Positions 1 to 12,733 of a stretch of DNA of 64,000 bases are shown here, in pieces (position 1 is the stretch's first letter; the number at the start of each line of letters is the position of its first letter). Both the position numbers and the translations under genes were made by a program. Source of the stretch: Patiria pectinifera (taxonomy: Eukaryota; Echinodermata; Asteroidea; Valvatida; Asterinidae); NCBI GenBank assembly GCA_029964075.1, contig CM057142.1, forward strand, positions 38,504,392-38,568,391. Direction: 5' to 3'. The notes under the pieces are model-generated. The model saw only the letters and a list, made by a program, of their open reading frames with translations, was not told the DNA's origin and did not search any database.

Positions 1-3000
1 CAACCATTTTCGGGGATTGTATAGTTTATTATATAGCCCACCCCTGTGGGCGTTAACTCAAGTATTTTTTATTTTTAAAATATATGAGGTGCTCCAAATT
101 AGTGACATTTTCGACCCCAATCTTCTCTTTAATTTGGGATAGTATTTTGGAGAAAGAGTACATTTTTCTACCTGATTTTCCAGTAATGAATTCACACACT
201 CTTACCAGTTACCACTCACTGTCGTCATGAGAGTGTATGATAACACTCGATTTTCTGGCTGCTCATTTGAAGTACCCCATTATTCCTCAAAAAGCAAAAT
301 CCCAGTCAGAAAAAAATAAAAATCCATATCTGGCTACCACCTTTCAACTTTTGGGTCTACATGTACAATTCTTTATTCCATGACTGAAATTAAAAAAAAT
401 AAATCAATATTTTCTTGCTCTAAATTTTTTTTGGAATTATGTTTACAAGGAGGTCCAATGTAAAATTAAAGTTGCATTTAAATATCCGTTAGTAGTCATT
501 GCTGAAACCAAGGGGTGGCTGTGGAGTTTAGGGTCCGAGTTCCTATAACAGATGAAACATCCACCTTTAACTTTTTACTTTTGTCAAGTTTTAACATTGC
601 AAAAAACTAGTACAAATTGTCGTACTCCTAAGTTAGAGTTTCTTCATCAGATTAACACTTTATAGTTAGTTAAACAATAATGTAAAAATGTAAATTTCTA
701 TAGCGCCGAATCCATTAAAATATGCTTAAAAAACACCCCAAAAAATATTTAAATATTTTTTCTTTCTGAAGTAGCAACAATATACGGAGTTCATCAAATT
801 AGGTTTTCCCCTTCTCTAAATTAGGTTGTTTCCAATTTTTTTAATTAATTGTAACAATAACAAATTCTGTTGCCATGCTGTAATTTATGGTATGAAGCAA
901 ACATGAGGAGCACTCGCATGACACAATTAAGCAGGTACAAGTGATTCCTAGCTTTCAATCACTTCCTTCACATCCCCATCAACATCATCATCTCAAGGAC
1001 AGACTGTTCAGCTGTAATTAGTGTCTTGTTTTTATTTGGATTATTGTTATTTATTATCCGCGGTCTGGGTCTCGGTCTCGGACCATTTTGGTCTCGGTCT
1101 CGGTCCGCCTGGAAGGGGTTGGTCTCGGTCTCGGTCTCGGTCTCGCAACTTCAGGTCTCGGTCTTGGTCTCGGACTATCCGGTCTCGACTACAACTCTGC
1201 TAAATAATACGTGTGCGTTGCTGTGCGATGTCGAAACTGAATTTTGCATAAACGTATGCGTATACGTGTGACGTCACACGGATACGTATACAGCATAGAG
1301 CTATATCTCTATGGTATTCACATACGTGCAATTTGTCCCGTTTGCCGAACCTCTCTTTTATTGCGGTACTTATCACGTTCCTCGATTGGAATAGAGATTG
1401 CTCACTAACCTTCCTGAAATGGTACCGTCTTTTGTGTTCTTTGTCTTTGGCATAGTTATTTTGGTATGAACGAGGAATATCAAAACCAACCCCAAAAGCC
1501 TCACAATGCGCCCTGAAAATGGGCACATAAGGCCAAAAAGAATTAATCGGTCTCTGGTCAGACCAAAGTTCCGGAATTGATGCGGCGACGCGGGTTTTTT
1601 TTTTTTTCAAGCTTGGATTGTACAGACAAGGTGGGTGTACTACTTTTTGTTTTATTGTGTCCTCATATACCTCGGTGTCCTCCATCATTTGCCTTGGTGC
1701 CCTCCATCACTTGCCTTTGTGCAATTTTTCCATTTCTTGGTGCTCCTTGGTACAAACGTTTCAGGTACGTGGTGCGGCAATCGAGATCACTTTTGTAGCT
1801 ACCGCGGAAAATTTTGGAAGATGGTACCAGCCCCCCCCCCCGACCTTTCAGCACGGATGTGCCCAAAAAAATACTTAACAAGTGCCCCTTTTCGGTGATG
1901 CCCCCCCCCTCAGTTTGAAAACCGCGTTTCGCCGCCGCTGCCGAAGGATCGGACAAACAAAATGATCATCGAGACAGGTCTACCGATTGACGATTGGGGG
2001 CGCACGCGCGTACTTTTTTTTTATACAGAGCGCCGTTTTATCATTTTTTTCTAAGTATGCTAGTCCTTATTTGCATTCCGTATACATGTAGATATTAACG
2101 ATTTCGCGGTGGAAATACCGTTCCGCAAATGTCTTTAAACTTTTGCAGCAGTGAAATGGGAACTAGACAACTGAACCTCCATGGACAAAGCATCATTAGA
2201 GACCAATGTTTAAAAGATAGACGGTATCTTTTGGCAGACATGGAGAGGAGAAATTTACAAAATTAGGAAAAAGTACAATTTTATTGAATATTGTTAAAAA
2301 TTTACTAAAGACGCAACATTTAAAAATCATCTTTTTTATACAACTCGGCAGAAAGTCCTTAGTTACTATAAATTATGAACTTCGCTTCTACCTACTGTCC
2401 AAAAGGCTCTGGGAACTGGGGGGGCACTTCCCCCCCCCCACCCCCCACCCGGGCGATTTTTTTTTTTTTTTTTTTTTTTTTAACGGAGAATTTTTTTTCC
2501 TGTATTTTTTCCATAAATGGTTAGAGAGTTCTGACATGGAAAAAAAAGCCCAAGAAAACCAAGGTCCAAAACCACTACAATGCGCCGTTCAAATCGGCAT
2601 TATTTTCAGTACTAATGGTCAGGTTTGAAGAGCGCCCCCATTTGGAAGATGGGTACCAAATTCATCCATTGTGACCGTTTTAGCCGATTTTCGGCTAACT
2701 TTGACAGATTGTTTTGTTAAAAAACAAACCACCGAGTTTGACAGAAAAGTTGACAGAATGGATTTTTTTAGCAGATTTCTGGCAGAATTCTGCACAATGG
2801 TTATATTAAATAAATGCATTGCAAATTTGAAGGAAAACATAGTACATTTGTTTACAAAAGCTTAAATCTTTTCAAACAAAACCTTTGCATAATGGTACAG
2901 GTTGGTTGGCTGGTCTAGGCATGGAGGATGGTCTAGGTACGTGCTGAGATTCACTGGGAACCGGACAATAGCATTTTGCCTAAACTTTACTCAATTTCAT

Positions 3001-3169
3001 AACATCATTATGTGAATAAAGATTGTTTATAATGCAATTTGAACCTTAATTAAGGCAATACTACAACATCTGCATAGTGCATTTCGAGTAATTTTGGGGA
3101 ATTTGGCAGATTTTTGAAGTGCATTTAGCAGAATTTGGCCATGACCGTACGGTCACCCTGCTATCAGAA
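1..3169. other. Gene-free AT-rich stretch
   Basis: I see no convincing coding exon here. Homopolymer runs and short AT-rich stretches dominate, with mixed T/C/G tracts near 1590, 1830 and 2430-2480. The longest open frame (162 codons, minus strand, 1200-1688) matches no family I know, runs through a poly-T tract and has no supporting context. It may hold decayed mobile elements. Confidence 0.6.
1061..1190. repeat. GGTCTCG simple repeat
   Basis: Imperfect tandem copies of the 6-7 base unit GGTCTC(G), interrupted by short unique stretches (for example near 1083 and 1100). Read as protein it gives only low-complexity Ser/Arg or Val/Ser strings, so the small frames over it are not taken as genes. 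Confidence 0.8.
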
Positions 3170-4035
3170 GGTAGCATAAAATGGTACGAGAGTAGAGCGC
3201 GTAATGAATATGCATAACTATGACGTCACTAGAAGCTCATGAGTAATATATCACGCACGGTACTGATAGATATACACGTAGATGCACACTGTATGTGCTG
3301 CATTCCACTTCCTCTTTCTACTGTCGCGCCGCCACCCTCTAGTGTCACCCCACTTACCGATGATATCACATTTAACAAGTCCTCTTTCTACTGTCGCGCC
3401 ACCACCCTCTAGTGTCGCCCCACTTACCGATGATATCACATTTAACAAGTCCTCTTTCTACTGTCGCGCCGCCACCCTCTGGTGTCGTCCCACTTACCGA
3501 TGATATCACATTTAACAAGTCCTCTTTCTACTGTCGCGCCGACACCCTCTAGTGTCGTCCCACTTACCGATGTTATCACATTTAACAAGTCCTCTTTCTA
3601 CTGTCGCGCCGACACCCTCTAGTGTCGTCCCACTTACCGATGATATCACATTTAACAAGTCCTCTTTCTACTGTCGCGCCACCACCCGCTCGTGTCGCCC
3701 CACTTGATGATCATCGGTAAGTGGGGCAACAGTAGAAGGTGGCGGCGCGACAGTAGAAAGAGGACTTGTTAAATGTGATGATCATCGGTAAGTGTGACGA
3801 CACTAGAGGGTGGCGGCGCGACAGTAGAAAGAGGACTTGTTAAATGTGATATCATCGGTAAGTGGGACGACACTAGAGGGTGGCGGCGCGACAGTAGAAA
3901 GAGGACTTGTTAAATGTGATATACAGTGTGCATCTACATCAGTATCGTGCGTGATATATTACTCAAGAGCTTCTAGTGACGTCATAGTCATGCATATTCA
4001 TTACGCGCTCTACTCTCGTACCATTTTATGCTACC
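3170..4035. mobile_element. Foldback-type element with 70-bp satellite arms
   Basis: The ends are inverted copies of each other, starting GGTAGCATAAAATGGT at 3170 and ending with its complement at 4035. The inverted match runs about 115 bp in from each side and includes a shared GACGTCA site. Inside the left arm six tandem 70-bp units begin at 3311, 3381, 3451, 3521, 3591 and 3661. Inside the right arm about three units of the same sequence lie in the opposite orientation (3711-3920). No coding capacity and no clear target duplication were seen. Long TIRs filled with tandem repeats are the hallmark of foldback elements; the superfamily is not assigned. Confidence 0.85.
3311..3704. repeat. 70-bp tandem repeat, six units
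   Basis: Units start at exact 70-base spacing with CCTCTTTCTACTGTCGCGCC, continue through a GTGTCG(C/T)CCCACTTACCGATG stretch, and end TTTAACAAGT. They differ by single bases. The inverted units at 3711-3920 are the same sequence, so the array forms the stem of the foldback element. The regular spacing is satellite-like; there are no unique spacers, so it is not CRISPR. Confidence 0.9.
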
Positions 4036-4443
4036 CATCTTTTATTGAAACTGGAGTTATTTTTTGTCGGTGTATCACCTGTCACATGCAGTAATTGTTG
4101 TATCCCGCTGGCCCAATGTTTATTGAAAGACAAATATTGTGAGCCTTGGAGCAATATTTGGGTTATTTTTGTTTTTTATTTCGGCGGGTAAACCCAAACC
4201 AAATGCCAATCGAACGGTGTGCATTGTTACGGCTGAATTGGAGGCTAGAATAACGCACGTCTGGTGGCTGTACTGTACGCCCATTAAGTACGTAGTGAGA
4301 TGTTTGTCATGTGCACCTGACCAGGTCACTGTTTTGACCTACTGGATTTCAGCCAGAGATGATACGGTTTCACTGCACTGTGTGCTTGCGGAGCTAGTTT
4401 GAGGGAAAGGTGGCGACTAGTCTAGGGCGATATCCCTCTCAAA
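4036..4443 (+). promoter_or_regulatory. Presumed 5' flank of SGPP copy A
   Basis: This 408-bp stretch separates the foldback element from the start codon of SGPP copy A. It must hold the 5' UTR or a splice acceptor, and perhaps the promoter, but no convincing TATA box or initiator could be identified. An open frame across 4139-4402 resembles no known protein and is treated as chance. If this is the promoter, the foldback element sits directly upstream of it. Confidence 0.3.
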
Positions 4444-7400
4444 ATGAAAGCGATTCCAGAAACCTCCTTGCCACTTTACAATGAGGAATACGTGGCCCAG
4501 CTGCAACGATTTTTCGGTCTCGAACTGGCCTCAAAAACTGCGGGAAATGGGGACCTTCCCAACATGCCCAATGGAGATGGAGACATGATGAATGATGATT
4601 TGACCTCAGGCTCGGGAGATCATCATGATCATGTCCACGAAAAAGATCGAGGAACGACCTACTTCCATCTGAAGCAACGACGCCAAGCGCCCGAGGCTGA
4701 GAAATGCAGCGGGGAGCTGGAGGAAGGGCCTACCGAGGCGGACGGGCCAGACCCTCCGGACCGGTATCGGGTGCACAGCTGGTTCTGGTATGGAATCTTC
4801 TCCTTCGGTGCCCTGCTTGGCGACGATTTGTTCTACTTCTTCATTTTCAGTTTTGGTATGGCCAACTTTTCCTGGTGGGTCACCCGGCGACTGTTGATGG
4901 TGTGGGGCTTCTGCATGTTTGTAGGCCAGGCGTGCAAGGAAATCTTGCGTTGGCCTCGTCCAAGGGAGCCCCCCGTTGTTCGCTTGGAGAGCCGATACAA
5001 CAGGGAGTATGGCATGCCGTCTACCCATGCTGTAGTTGGCACTCTCATGCCATTCACTCTTCTTGTTAGTACATGGAATCACTATGAGGTAAGGATATTA
5101 GTGTTTTTTTACCAGATCAGTCAGTGGGCAATTCCGTAAAATCCAAAGTACGTCCGACCAAGGTCGTAAGGTGGTTTCGACTCATAAGATGTCACATATG
5201 TATCACATTCACTTTTGCAACAGTAGCTCATTAAAAGTGTCTGGCATGTATGTCAGAATTTCCTTAGCAGTCACTAGTACATTTCCGAAGGGGGGGGGGG
5301 GGGGGTGGCACTAGACCTATATCCTCTTTGGGAAAGAATGTGGCACCCTGACGCCACTTCTTCAAATGGTTGTGAAAAGTCTACATGGAGAGTTGAGTTC
5401 ATCTTCAAAGTATTTTCTAACAAAATTGGAAATGCTTCTCAGCCCCAGATTTATGGCTTTTAACAAGTTCTGCAATGACTGACCTTCATTGAGATATGAA
5501 AAAAAGTGCCATCAGGATGCAACATTCTTTCCCCTCTTGGTAGAAGGGGATTGAAAAAGGGTGATGCAAAAGACATCAATTTAAAAAGTACAGGGGAGGA
5601 AAGATGTAAATTTCACAAAGTTGGAGCTTTGCAGCAAAAGGCAATAAAACAAAGGGGAGGGGGTAGCATTTACTAAGTACTTCATTCTCAAATATTTGCA
5701 AGGATCAACAAGAGAGTACACATACATGTTTACATTTGCATATTTTTGGCTGTTAAAATCAAAAGCAATGTTTTGATGATTGAAAGAGATTTTTGAGTTG
5801 CAAAAAATAAACGAATTACAGTATCTACTTGAAGTACAAGTATGTGCAAAAAACAAATTGATTTGCTCCCTTCTGCCATGCATCTCTGACCATGCTCAGA
5901 CATATTTGACCGGGCAAAAAACGTTTGGACAGAAAGTTGGGCTTCCAACCCAGAACTAATGTTCCTTCTCCTGTTTTGTCTTTGCATTCTGTGAAAACAG
6001 GATGCAACATTAACAGAACTTGTAAAAAACAAGTCACTTCATCGAAGTTAATGAATTTTGGCCCCCACAGTATCCACACTTGCTGGGGTTTGTTCTGGCG
6101 TGCAACTGGACACTGTTGGTGTGCTGCAGTAGGCTCTACCGGGGCATGCACTTCATTCTGGTAAGTTACAACAAGCACAAGTTCATCTCCGCAGTTTCAA
6201 CTTTGATCCCAAAAAATGGTGAATTGTATCAGACCACACATGTAGGCTTGAGACCGGGTTAGAATCCTACATGCTGCACATGGTCCTGGATACATGCACC
6301 TTTTTTGTCTGAAAGAGATTTACTACTCAATTGAACTTGGACCCAGTTAGTCTATAGTACCTGTGCTTCATTGGGGTCAAGTTCATTATCAAGTGTTACT
6401 AATTGCCCAGGATAGTAATATCATCACTAACTTTTGACGTTTATTCAGTCCAAATTCCAGATTGTGACGCACGTACCATGTTTGCATGGTTTGATGAGAT
6501 AATGCCTACGTTGAAGAAAGGCCTACAGGGGCAGATCTAGCTTTCAGAAAATGAGGAAGGGGGAGGGTTGAGTAAAGGCGTGCCGAAGGTATGCCTTGCT
6601 AGAGGGTCAAGGCATGTCCCCCCCCCCCTCCCCAAAAGTTTTGAAAAGTCCAATGCCTTCTCCTGCATTCTAAGGCATCTTGAGGATTATTATTTTTTGC
6701 CCCATTTTACTAGTATCATTTCAGTAGTCAGCAGCTGCACAGGAGGGTTTGCACTCCCCCTCCCCCCCCCCCCTCAATCCGTTACTGGCCAAACTTGAAA
6801 TGTTACCGTTTATATTTTTTAAGGCTCAATTAAAGTTAAATAAAAAATAAAATGTTTGTCCAAATGGACTTTGTTCTGTAAGTGCATGCTACATGTATTT
6901 GCATGTGGCAGTTAAAAATTTATTGTGCACAGTCATTTTTGGGGGGTGAGCCGTTTTTTGGTCAAATTTCACCCTCTGATGTGTACTGTCTGCTTCCCAA
7001 AGTGACCATGGTGCATGCAGCCATGCACCCTTGGGCAAGTGGCTTTATCACACTTGTCTGAGTTGCTTCACCCTTGCCAAATGTTTGTAACTGGCTCTCT
7101 GCAAAACCATGGTGTACAAAAAGAAAAATCAAAATCGCAATTTTGGGGATTGTAAGAATTTTGTGTCGAATTTGTTTTCATGTGATCGGTATTACTGGAA
7201 ACAAGATGAAACATTGAGAGAATTGTAATTAATGATGTTGACCTTTATCCTTTTCACGTCATTAAACAACCCATAAAATGTTACTTTGTGCAAAAATTAG
7301 GATGTCATTGTGGTCAGTTATGGCCGTTTGGCCTCCTCAGAGTTTGATGAAAAATACTGGGCAGTGTTTTTTTTTTTTCAGAGCGGGTCAAAGTTACATG

Positions 7401-8079
7401 TACGGTTACCTATGAGGACTGAGATGGTAATGGCATGTTGATAATCTACAGTTCTGATAAGCTTTGCCCTGCTTAGTTCCACATGGTTGTTGTATGAATG
7501 AAGGGTTTCTTTTTTGTTGTCTTGAATTTGATATAGGATTTGATAGCAGGTGTGACCCTGGCAGCCCTCCTGATGGCACTCATCTGGCCCTGGTTAGACA
7601 CCCTGGACCACTTCAGCCTGACCCACCCCTATGCCCCAGTCATCATCATCACTGTCAGCATCCTCCTGATCATTGTCTACCCGACTCCGGATGGCATTGG
7701 GGCCTCCCGCAACGACACCGTCTCGATCCTGGGTACCATGGGTGGTGGGCTGTGTGCCTTCTGGTGTAACCACTACTTCGGCCTGGTGCCCGACGCCCAT
7801 GCACCCCTAGGGGGCACCATCAAATGGCCCGATCTGCCCACTGCCGGCATCATGTTCGCCCGCTACTTGACCTACAAGTCTTTGGCCATCATTGCGTTCT
7901 TTGGACAAAAGTTCATTATCAAGCGAATTCTCCGCGCCGGCTTCAACATCCCAGTCAACATGAGCACCAAGAGATGGCTGAGCATTCAGCTTCTATACGG
8001 CTACATCCCACATGTATGCACCATGCTTGTAATGTATCAGCTAGGGCCAAGGGCTTGCACATGGTTTGGGCTGGATTAG
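4444..8079 (+). CDS. SGPP: Sphingosine-1-phosphate phosphatase, copy A
   Basis: Three coding exons, 4444-5088, 6071-6160 and 7537-8079, joined at phase-0 GT-AG introns, give 425 residues. The enzyme family removes phosphate from sphingosine 1-phosphate (and dihydro/phyto forms) at the endoplasmic reticulum. The PAP2-type lipid phosphatase signature is complete: KEILRWPRP at residues 165-173, PSTH at 192-195, and SRLYRGMHFILD at 235-246, with the final Asp as the first codon of exon 3. The C-terminal exon codes several hydrophobic segments (around 247-265, 279-295, 307-322 and beyond), as expected of a multi-pass membrane protein. The N-terminal 110 residues are acidic and poorly conserved, with a His/Asp-rich patch near 60. 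Start chosen: the only Met before the conserved SLPLY and QRFFGL motifs, with A at -3. Vertebrate SGPP proteins are similar in length. Whether it is nearer SGPP1 or SGPP2 cannot be decided here. Confidence 0.93.
6526..6785. mobile_element. Decayed miniature element in SGPP-A intron 2
   Basis: A stretch beginning AGGGGCAGATCTAG and ending in a C-rich tract. It resembles another copy at 14940-15205: both share a GGCGTGCCGAAG motif, a TCTCCTGC motif and G/C tracts near the ends. The ends recall the GGGCGGATC(C/T) ends of the hAT-like elements at 33.8 and 38.5 kb. No coding capacity. Boundaries are approximate. Confidence 0.45.
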
Positions 8080-9362
8080 AGTTTACTTGGAATAGAGCTG
8101 TACAGACATGGAGCTATTATAGCTCCATGGTACAGGGTAACAAACAGATACAGTTGGGGTAATTTAGGGGTATTTTTATGGCTCAGCACTTACTTTGCAG
8201 CCCAAAAAAATATTAGAGAAAGTACTAAAAACAATATTTAGAGAGGTGCTATCAAATCAAGTTGGATGTGTATCTAGACTGGGGCCAATTTCATAGAGTT
8301 GCTTAAGCATAAAATTTGCTTAAGCACAAAATACCTTTGCTTAATATAATCAGGTTACCCACCAAAACTCCATGCGATTATTATGTTAAGTAAACAACAG
8401 CCAAATACCAGTCACAAGCAATGTACATCGCATGGTGTGTTGGCCAGTAACCTGATTATATTAAGCAAGGGTTTTTTGTGCTTAAGCAAATTTTATGCTT
8501 AAGCAGCTCTATGAAAGTGGCCTAGTCCAAGCCCACTATCACTGAACACTCCCAGAGACTCTCTTCAATGGCAACAGCATTGTACCCGCTATAGACCTTT
8601 TTCATGCTGCGACCATTTCAGTCATGTTCCCTGTATCCAATAACAGTACACAGAATAGTAATTTTTTGTGCAAAAAAGAACCAGACTTTTTTTCTTTCCA
8701 GCCTTGCTTTGGTTACGTTGATTTGAATGGGGAACAAAATCAAGATGGCCGCAACATGATTCTGGTCTCTTGTTCAGATAATGCATGGGCAGTTGCTTTG
8801 TATAGTAGCAATACAATACTTTTGCCATTGAAGATGTGAGTACACTGTGATGGCATTCTGCGAATTGTCTACAAGACGAGATAAAGTCCTCATTTCCAAT
8901 AGTCATTCCTGGTCATAAGTTTCTGAATGTCTGACAAAATGCAAGCTGATTATATGTGGTACAGTAGCAGTTGACTTGTTATTTGATAAACATCAGGCAC
9001 CATACAGGTACATGTAGATGCAGCAATGGTTGTCATCATGCAATTATTCATGTATATGTACATATGTCGTCACTGTTTTTACAAACTGACAAGCACGCGC
9101 TGTGTGCGCGCAGATTTGTGTGTGTGTGTGAAGCAATGCGTATGATTATTTTGGTTTTCACAAACCGACACGCAAGCACTACTGGCAATAATACAATTTG
9201 GAAAAAACAATTACCGGTAGACATGTAGAAAGGTTTGGGACGAGTTTACTCCATCCATGTACCTGTACTTGTGGGGTTAGAGAATCATTTGAAGCTAAAA
9301 CCTGTTAGCCGTTGAAACGCAATCTTGACTTCAACGGATGCTTACACGTAGATAATTAGAAA
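8080..9362. other. Gene-free region downstream of SGPP copy A
   Basis: Holds the presumed 3' UTR of SGPP copy A (no good AATAAA signal close to the stop), a small hairpin near 8112-8136 (ACATGGAGCTA with its complement), the inverted-repeat element at 8284, and then unremarkable AT-rich sequence with a short TG run near 9115-9130. No exon was recognised. Confidence 0.5.
8284..8523. mobile_element. Short inverted-repeat element (MITE-like)
   Basis: About 240 bp with long inverted ends: the left arm reads GGCCAATTTCATAGAG then GCTTAAGCATAAAATTTGC, and the right arm is the near-perfect complement, ending CTCTATGAAAGTGGCC. The arms repeat the palindrome GCTTAAGC, and the outer-middle TAATATAATCAGGTTAC pairs with GTAACCTGATTATATTA. 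Non-coding. It would fold as a nearly complete hairpin with a loop of about 90 bases. Confidence 0.75.
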
Positions 9363-9797
9363 TTCAATAACTAAGCCTAACTCCACCCTAGGCCTGTTTG
9401 CTAGGATGTAGCCTCAGTCCTGCAAAATCCTCCAATTGGCCTCATGGAAAAATAGCATATAGCCTCAATCCTGCAAATTCCTCCATTAATTCTTGAGTAT
9501 GGTCCATTTAGGGGTGACCACTGCCTGAATCCTGCAAAATCCTGCAGCAGTGACTGTCGATATGTTGAGGCTTTGCCAGTGACATCCTGGAGCAGTACGG
9601 AGGATTTCAAGCATAATCCAGGCCTATATTTATGCATGGCTGAGCAAAAACAGCACAAGGTCCGGCCCAAGACCTTGACAAAGTGCATCCTACAAAATCA
9701 GTAACGCACTTTTGCCATGTAACCTCAATCCTCAAAATTCCTCCTCTTTGGCAAAGAGGATTTTGAAGGATTCAGGGCGGTTAGGGTTAGAGGAGTT
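9363..9797. mobile_element. CCTCAATCC-type element, copy 1
   Basis: Contains repeated motifs of the form CCTCAATCCTGCAAAATCC. A second copy in the opposite orientation lies at 61157-61563; the two align through most of their length, including the motif GACCTTGACA / TGTCAAGGTC and the GGCGGTTAGGGTTA end. The outer edges carry TAACCCTAAC-like sequence. No coding potential. Boundaries are from the two-copy comparison. Confidence 0.7.
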
Positions 9798-12294
9798 TCA
9801 ATTTATGAAAAAAAAGTAGACAAAAACTCTCTAGACTTGCGTGACGTGGCAGTCCGTGAATACCAACATTACGTGTTATTAACGGTGCGCGCGTAACCAC
9901 GAAAACTGAGGGACCACCAGGTGTCACTTTGTGGTGTCAGTGTTATTGTGAAAACATTTGTTTAAGAAACAGATGATAAAAGTTTAACATGGGTAGGATT
10001 ATTTTGATACCTAGCCATAATGGTTTGCTTAAAGGGAATATACATCATTTGCTTTTGCTGTAATTTTCAGAAATGGATGGAATTGGGGGGTTGGAAATAT
10101 ATAGCAAATATAGTTACACTGATTTTTTTGAGGTTTTGGGTTCGAAAATGCTGTAAAAAAACAAGAAAAACAATCATTTTCCTGTAGTCTGGTTCCCTGG
10201 CTCCATTTAAGAAGAAACAGAGCAGTTTACATATATTGGGGAATTGTAAGGTCAGGGAACCAGTCTAGCTGGCTTGTACCCGTTCATAGGTGTGTAATCG
10301 ATTGCAAACAAGTGCGATGGTCAACTGGGGCCAGTATTTGAAAAAAAGCCAGTTTTTTCCAACGCTGGTCGGCCGATCAGCGTTGGAAATTGATACAAAA
10401 ATACCACTTTTCTTGAAAATGACAGTATACCAGGTGCCATGATTTTACAGGATGCTTTACACTGTCATTCACTAACAGTCCAGCAAGGTATTGCAAAATG
10501 ATTTGGTAGTTTTATTTTTTGATGTTTGCAAATTTTGTATTTTCCCTTTAATATTAAAGGTATCCGTACATGTTTTAAGAAATATGTACACTAACATTAT
10601 TTTTTTCCAGCCAGGTCCAAAATGCTTCTTAATGCATCTGTGATTCACAGAATTGTGAAGTCCATGTGATCCTGTCAGCTATAGACGGGTTGGATTCAGC
10701 AAGAATGGCTGACGTGTCAAACGCAATGAAGTCAATATTCCGGGATGGACATGTGTTAGGTTGTAAAGAATATCCATGTGGGGGCAATGGGTGACGGGCA
10801 AGCTTGAGACCATTCTTAAGGATTTCATTTAATTTGAACTTTCTTCCTCCCTTCCATTGTAATGTAGACTTATGCTGTTCAGTGGTGTACAGTAATGTTT
10901 TTAACTGCTGGCTTACGAACTGTGTGGTAGTTAAATGGTTTCATGTTTTCTTGGGTAAATTGGACACATTTAATATGTGTACATGTACATGTATGACACC
11001 AATGTTGAAATTGCATTTGCATGGATGTGTGGGTCTACGTACAAACCAAAATTAAAACACACTTGTTGCACCCAAGTGTCAGCATTTAGTACATATATCT
11101 ACAGTGAAAGTAAATTTGCAAGTCTACCTTTCAACAAGTACTGCAAGCACTTAGCAGCAGAAGATACATGCATTTACACATAAACGTGGTGTGAATATGA
11201 AGTGTAAAATGTCTTTGAATTTGTACTAAGACTTTGAATGGCATTGTAAATTTTTGAGATTACTGTTCTCATGATTTTCTGATGCAGGGCTTAGGCCAAC
11301 ATTCAATGCAATTTTCAAGACTGGTACCACATGTAAGCCATGGGCATTATGCACGAGTCAGCCATATTGAATTGAAAGTGAGGTAAAATTTTCGTTTTTG
11401 GAACTTCCATAGAGAAATGAAAGCAACTTAATTACTAATTAATTCCAGTCTGCTTCAATGAATAGTTCAAAATTTGTAATTAAACATTCACTAAAGGTAT
11501 AATTTATAGCCAAATTAACACACAAAAAATGACAGTAAAATAAGGCTGCATTAAGCCTCCATAAAAAGTCTGGCGCCATCCCATTCAACAGTTAATTAAC
11601 AATTAATGAAATACTTTCGGGGAACTCGAAAAAAATGGCCAACAATGCATGTGGCTCATTATATGTAGACGACAATAATGTACGGTGGGTTTGGGGTCAA
11701 AGCAAAAGAGTACTTTTGTTGGGGGGCAATAAGTGTAGATGTCTGCTTTACAATTTGAAATGCCAGTGATTAATGTTAAATGTAGATTTAAGAAAAACTT
11801 TGTATATTTGTTAATGGCAGACCTCATTTTTTTCAAAGATGAAGAGAGTAAAAAGTATAATATACCGGAGTTATGGAGCCTACATGTACATGTATGTACT
11901 GTACATGTCTTTATAGACTGATAAAAATCCCGATATGTGTATTGGAAAGACCGAGAATGGCCAGCTGATATATTTTGCACATGATGAGAAAGGATGATAT
12001 TAGGCAATCTTAAACATGTTTAAGGCAGAGATGTGAATGTACACTTTACTTGGGCGTCATTGTTTTTGATTATTCCCAGTATCATATATGATTACGAACA
12101 GTTAAGACATTAGTTCGGTCTTTTGTAATTTTATTTATTGGTTTCCTTTTTTGGCACATGGTAATACGAATTCAAATTGTCTGTGTGATGAAAGCTTGTA
12201 GTGTCTAACCAGTATTTAGTGTTGCCGCTGTTGTGGTTTGCAGGACCTTGTCAAGTGCTTTCATGGCTTTGTTGCCTTTGCAGTGCGGTATGAT
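9798..12294. other. Gene-free AT-rich stretch
   Basis: No coding exon recognised. The TACATGTA palindrome and its extensions recur (around 10979-10992 and 11881-11909). A stretch near 10190-10265 has inverted halves (CTGGTTCCCTGGCTCC and a GGGAACCAG-containing partner at 10255), perhaps a decayed element. Otherwise nothing stands out. Confidence 0.5.
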
Positions 12295-12733
12295 CATAGA
12301 GCTATATTAAATTACTATATTAAATTACCAGAGTGCTAACTCGATGCACAAACCTATGGAAAACTCAAAATTTTGCATACTTACATATCTGCGTTTGTAT
12401 TCCAAACTGCAAAACCGAAACGCACGATCAGCAAATAAGCGTTTCATTTTGCTCTACATGTACGCAAACAGGGCAACGTGTGCGCATCCCTCCACTGCAG
12501 ATGCTTTTCGCCGTGACGTTTTTTGAACCGTCATGACGGGCTTAAGTTGTTTGCGTATCTTCTACTCCCGCGTTGCATTTAGAGTACACTCTTTAAAATT
12601 CAATCCATCTATTTTGATTGTGTTCTTCAAATACACACATAAATTTAAAATGTCTGCACCCAGAGCGGCTTCAAAGCGTCTCCGCGCGCAAGAATGAGGA
12701 GTTAGCACTCTAGTAATTTAATATAGCTCTATG
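12295..12733. mobile_element. TIR element, CATAGAGC ends
   Basis: A 439-bp non-coding element. The left end CATAGAGCTATATTAAATTA is mirrored by TAATTTAATATAGCTCTATG on the right, and AGAGTGCTAACTC pairs with GAGTTAGCACTCT further in. The left end carries an internal duplication of TATTAAATTAC. Flanking 8-mers GGTATGAT and GTTGTGAT agree at 6 of 8 bases, a weak hint of an 8-bp target duplication as hAT elements leave. Confidence 0.7.

Noticed and set aside
1200..1688. 162-codon open frame, minus strand
   Set aside because: No family resemblance, crosses a homopolymer (coding KKKK), no conserved neighbours and no splice context; length is within chance for 64 kb.
3311..3920. Regular repeats as a CRISPR array
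   Set aside because: The 70-bp units abut without unique spacers, occur in both orientations inside a foldback element, and the genome is eukaryotic.
4606..5082. 158-codon frame antisense to SGPP copy A exon 1
   Set aside because: Shadow of the conserved, family-matching plus-strand exon.
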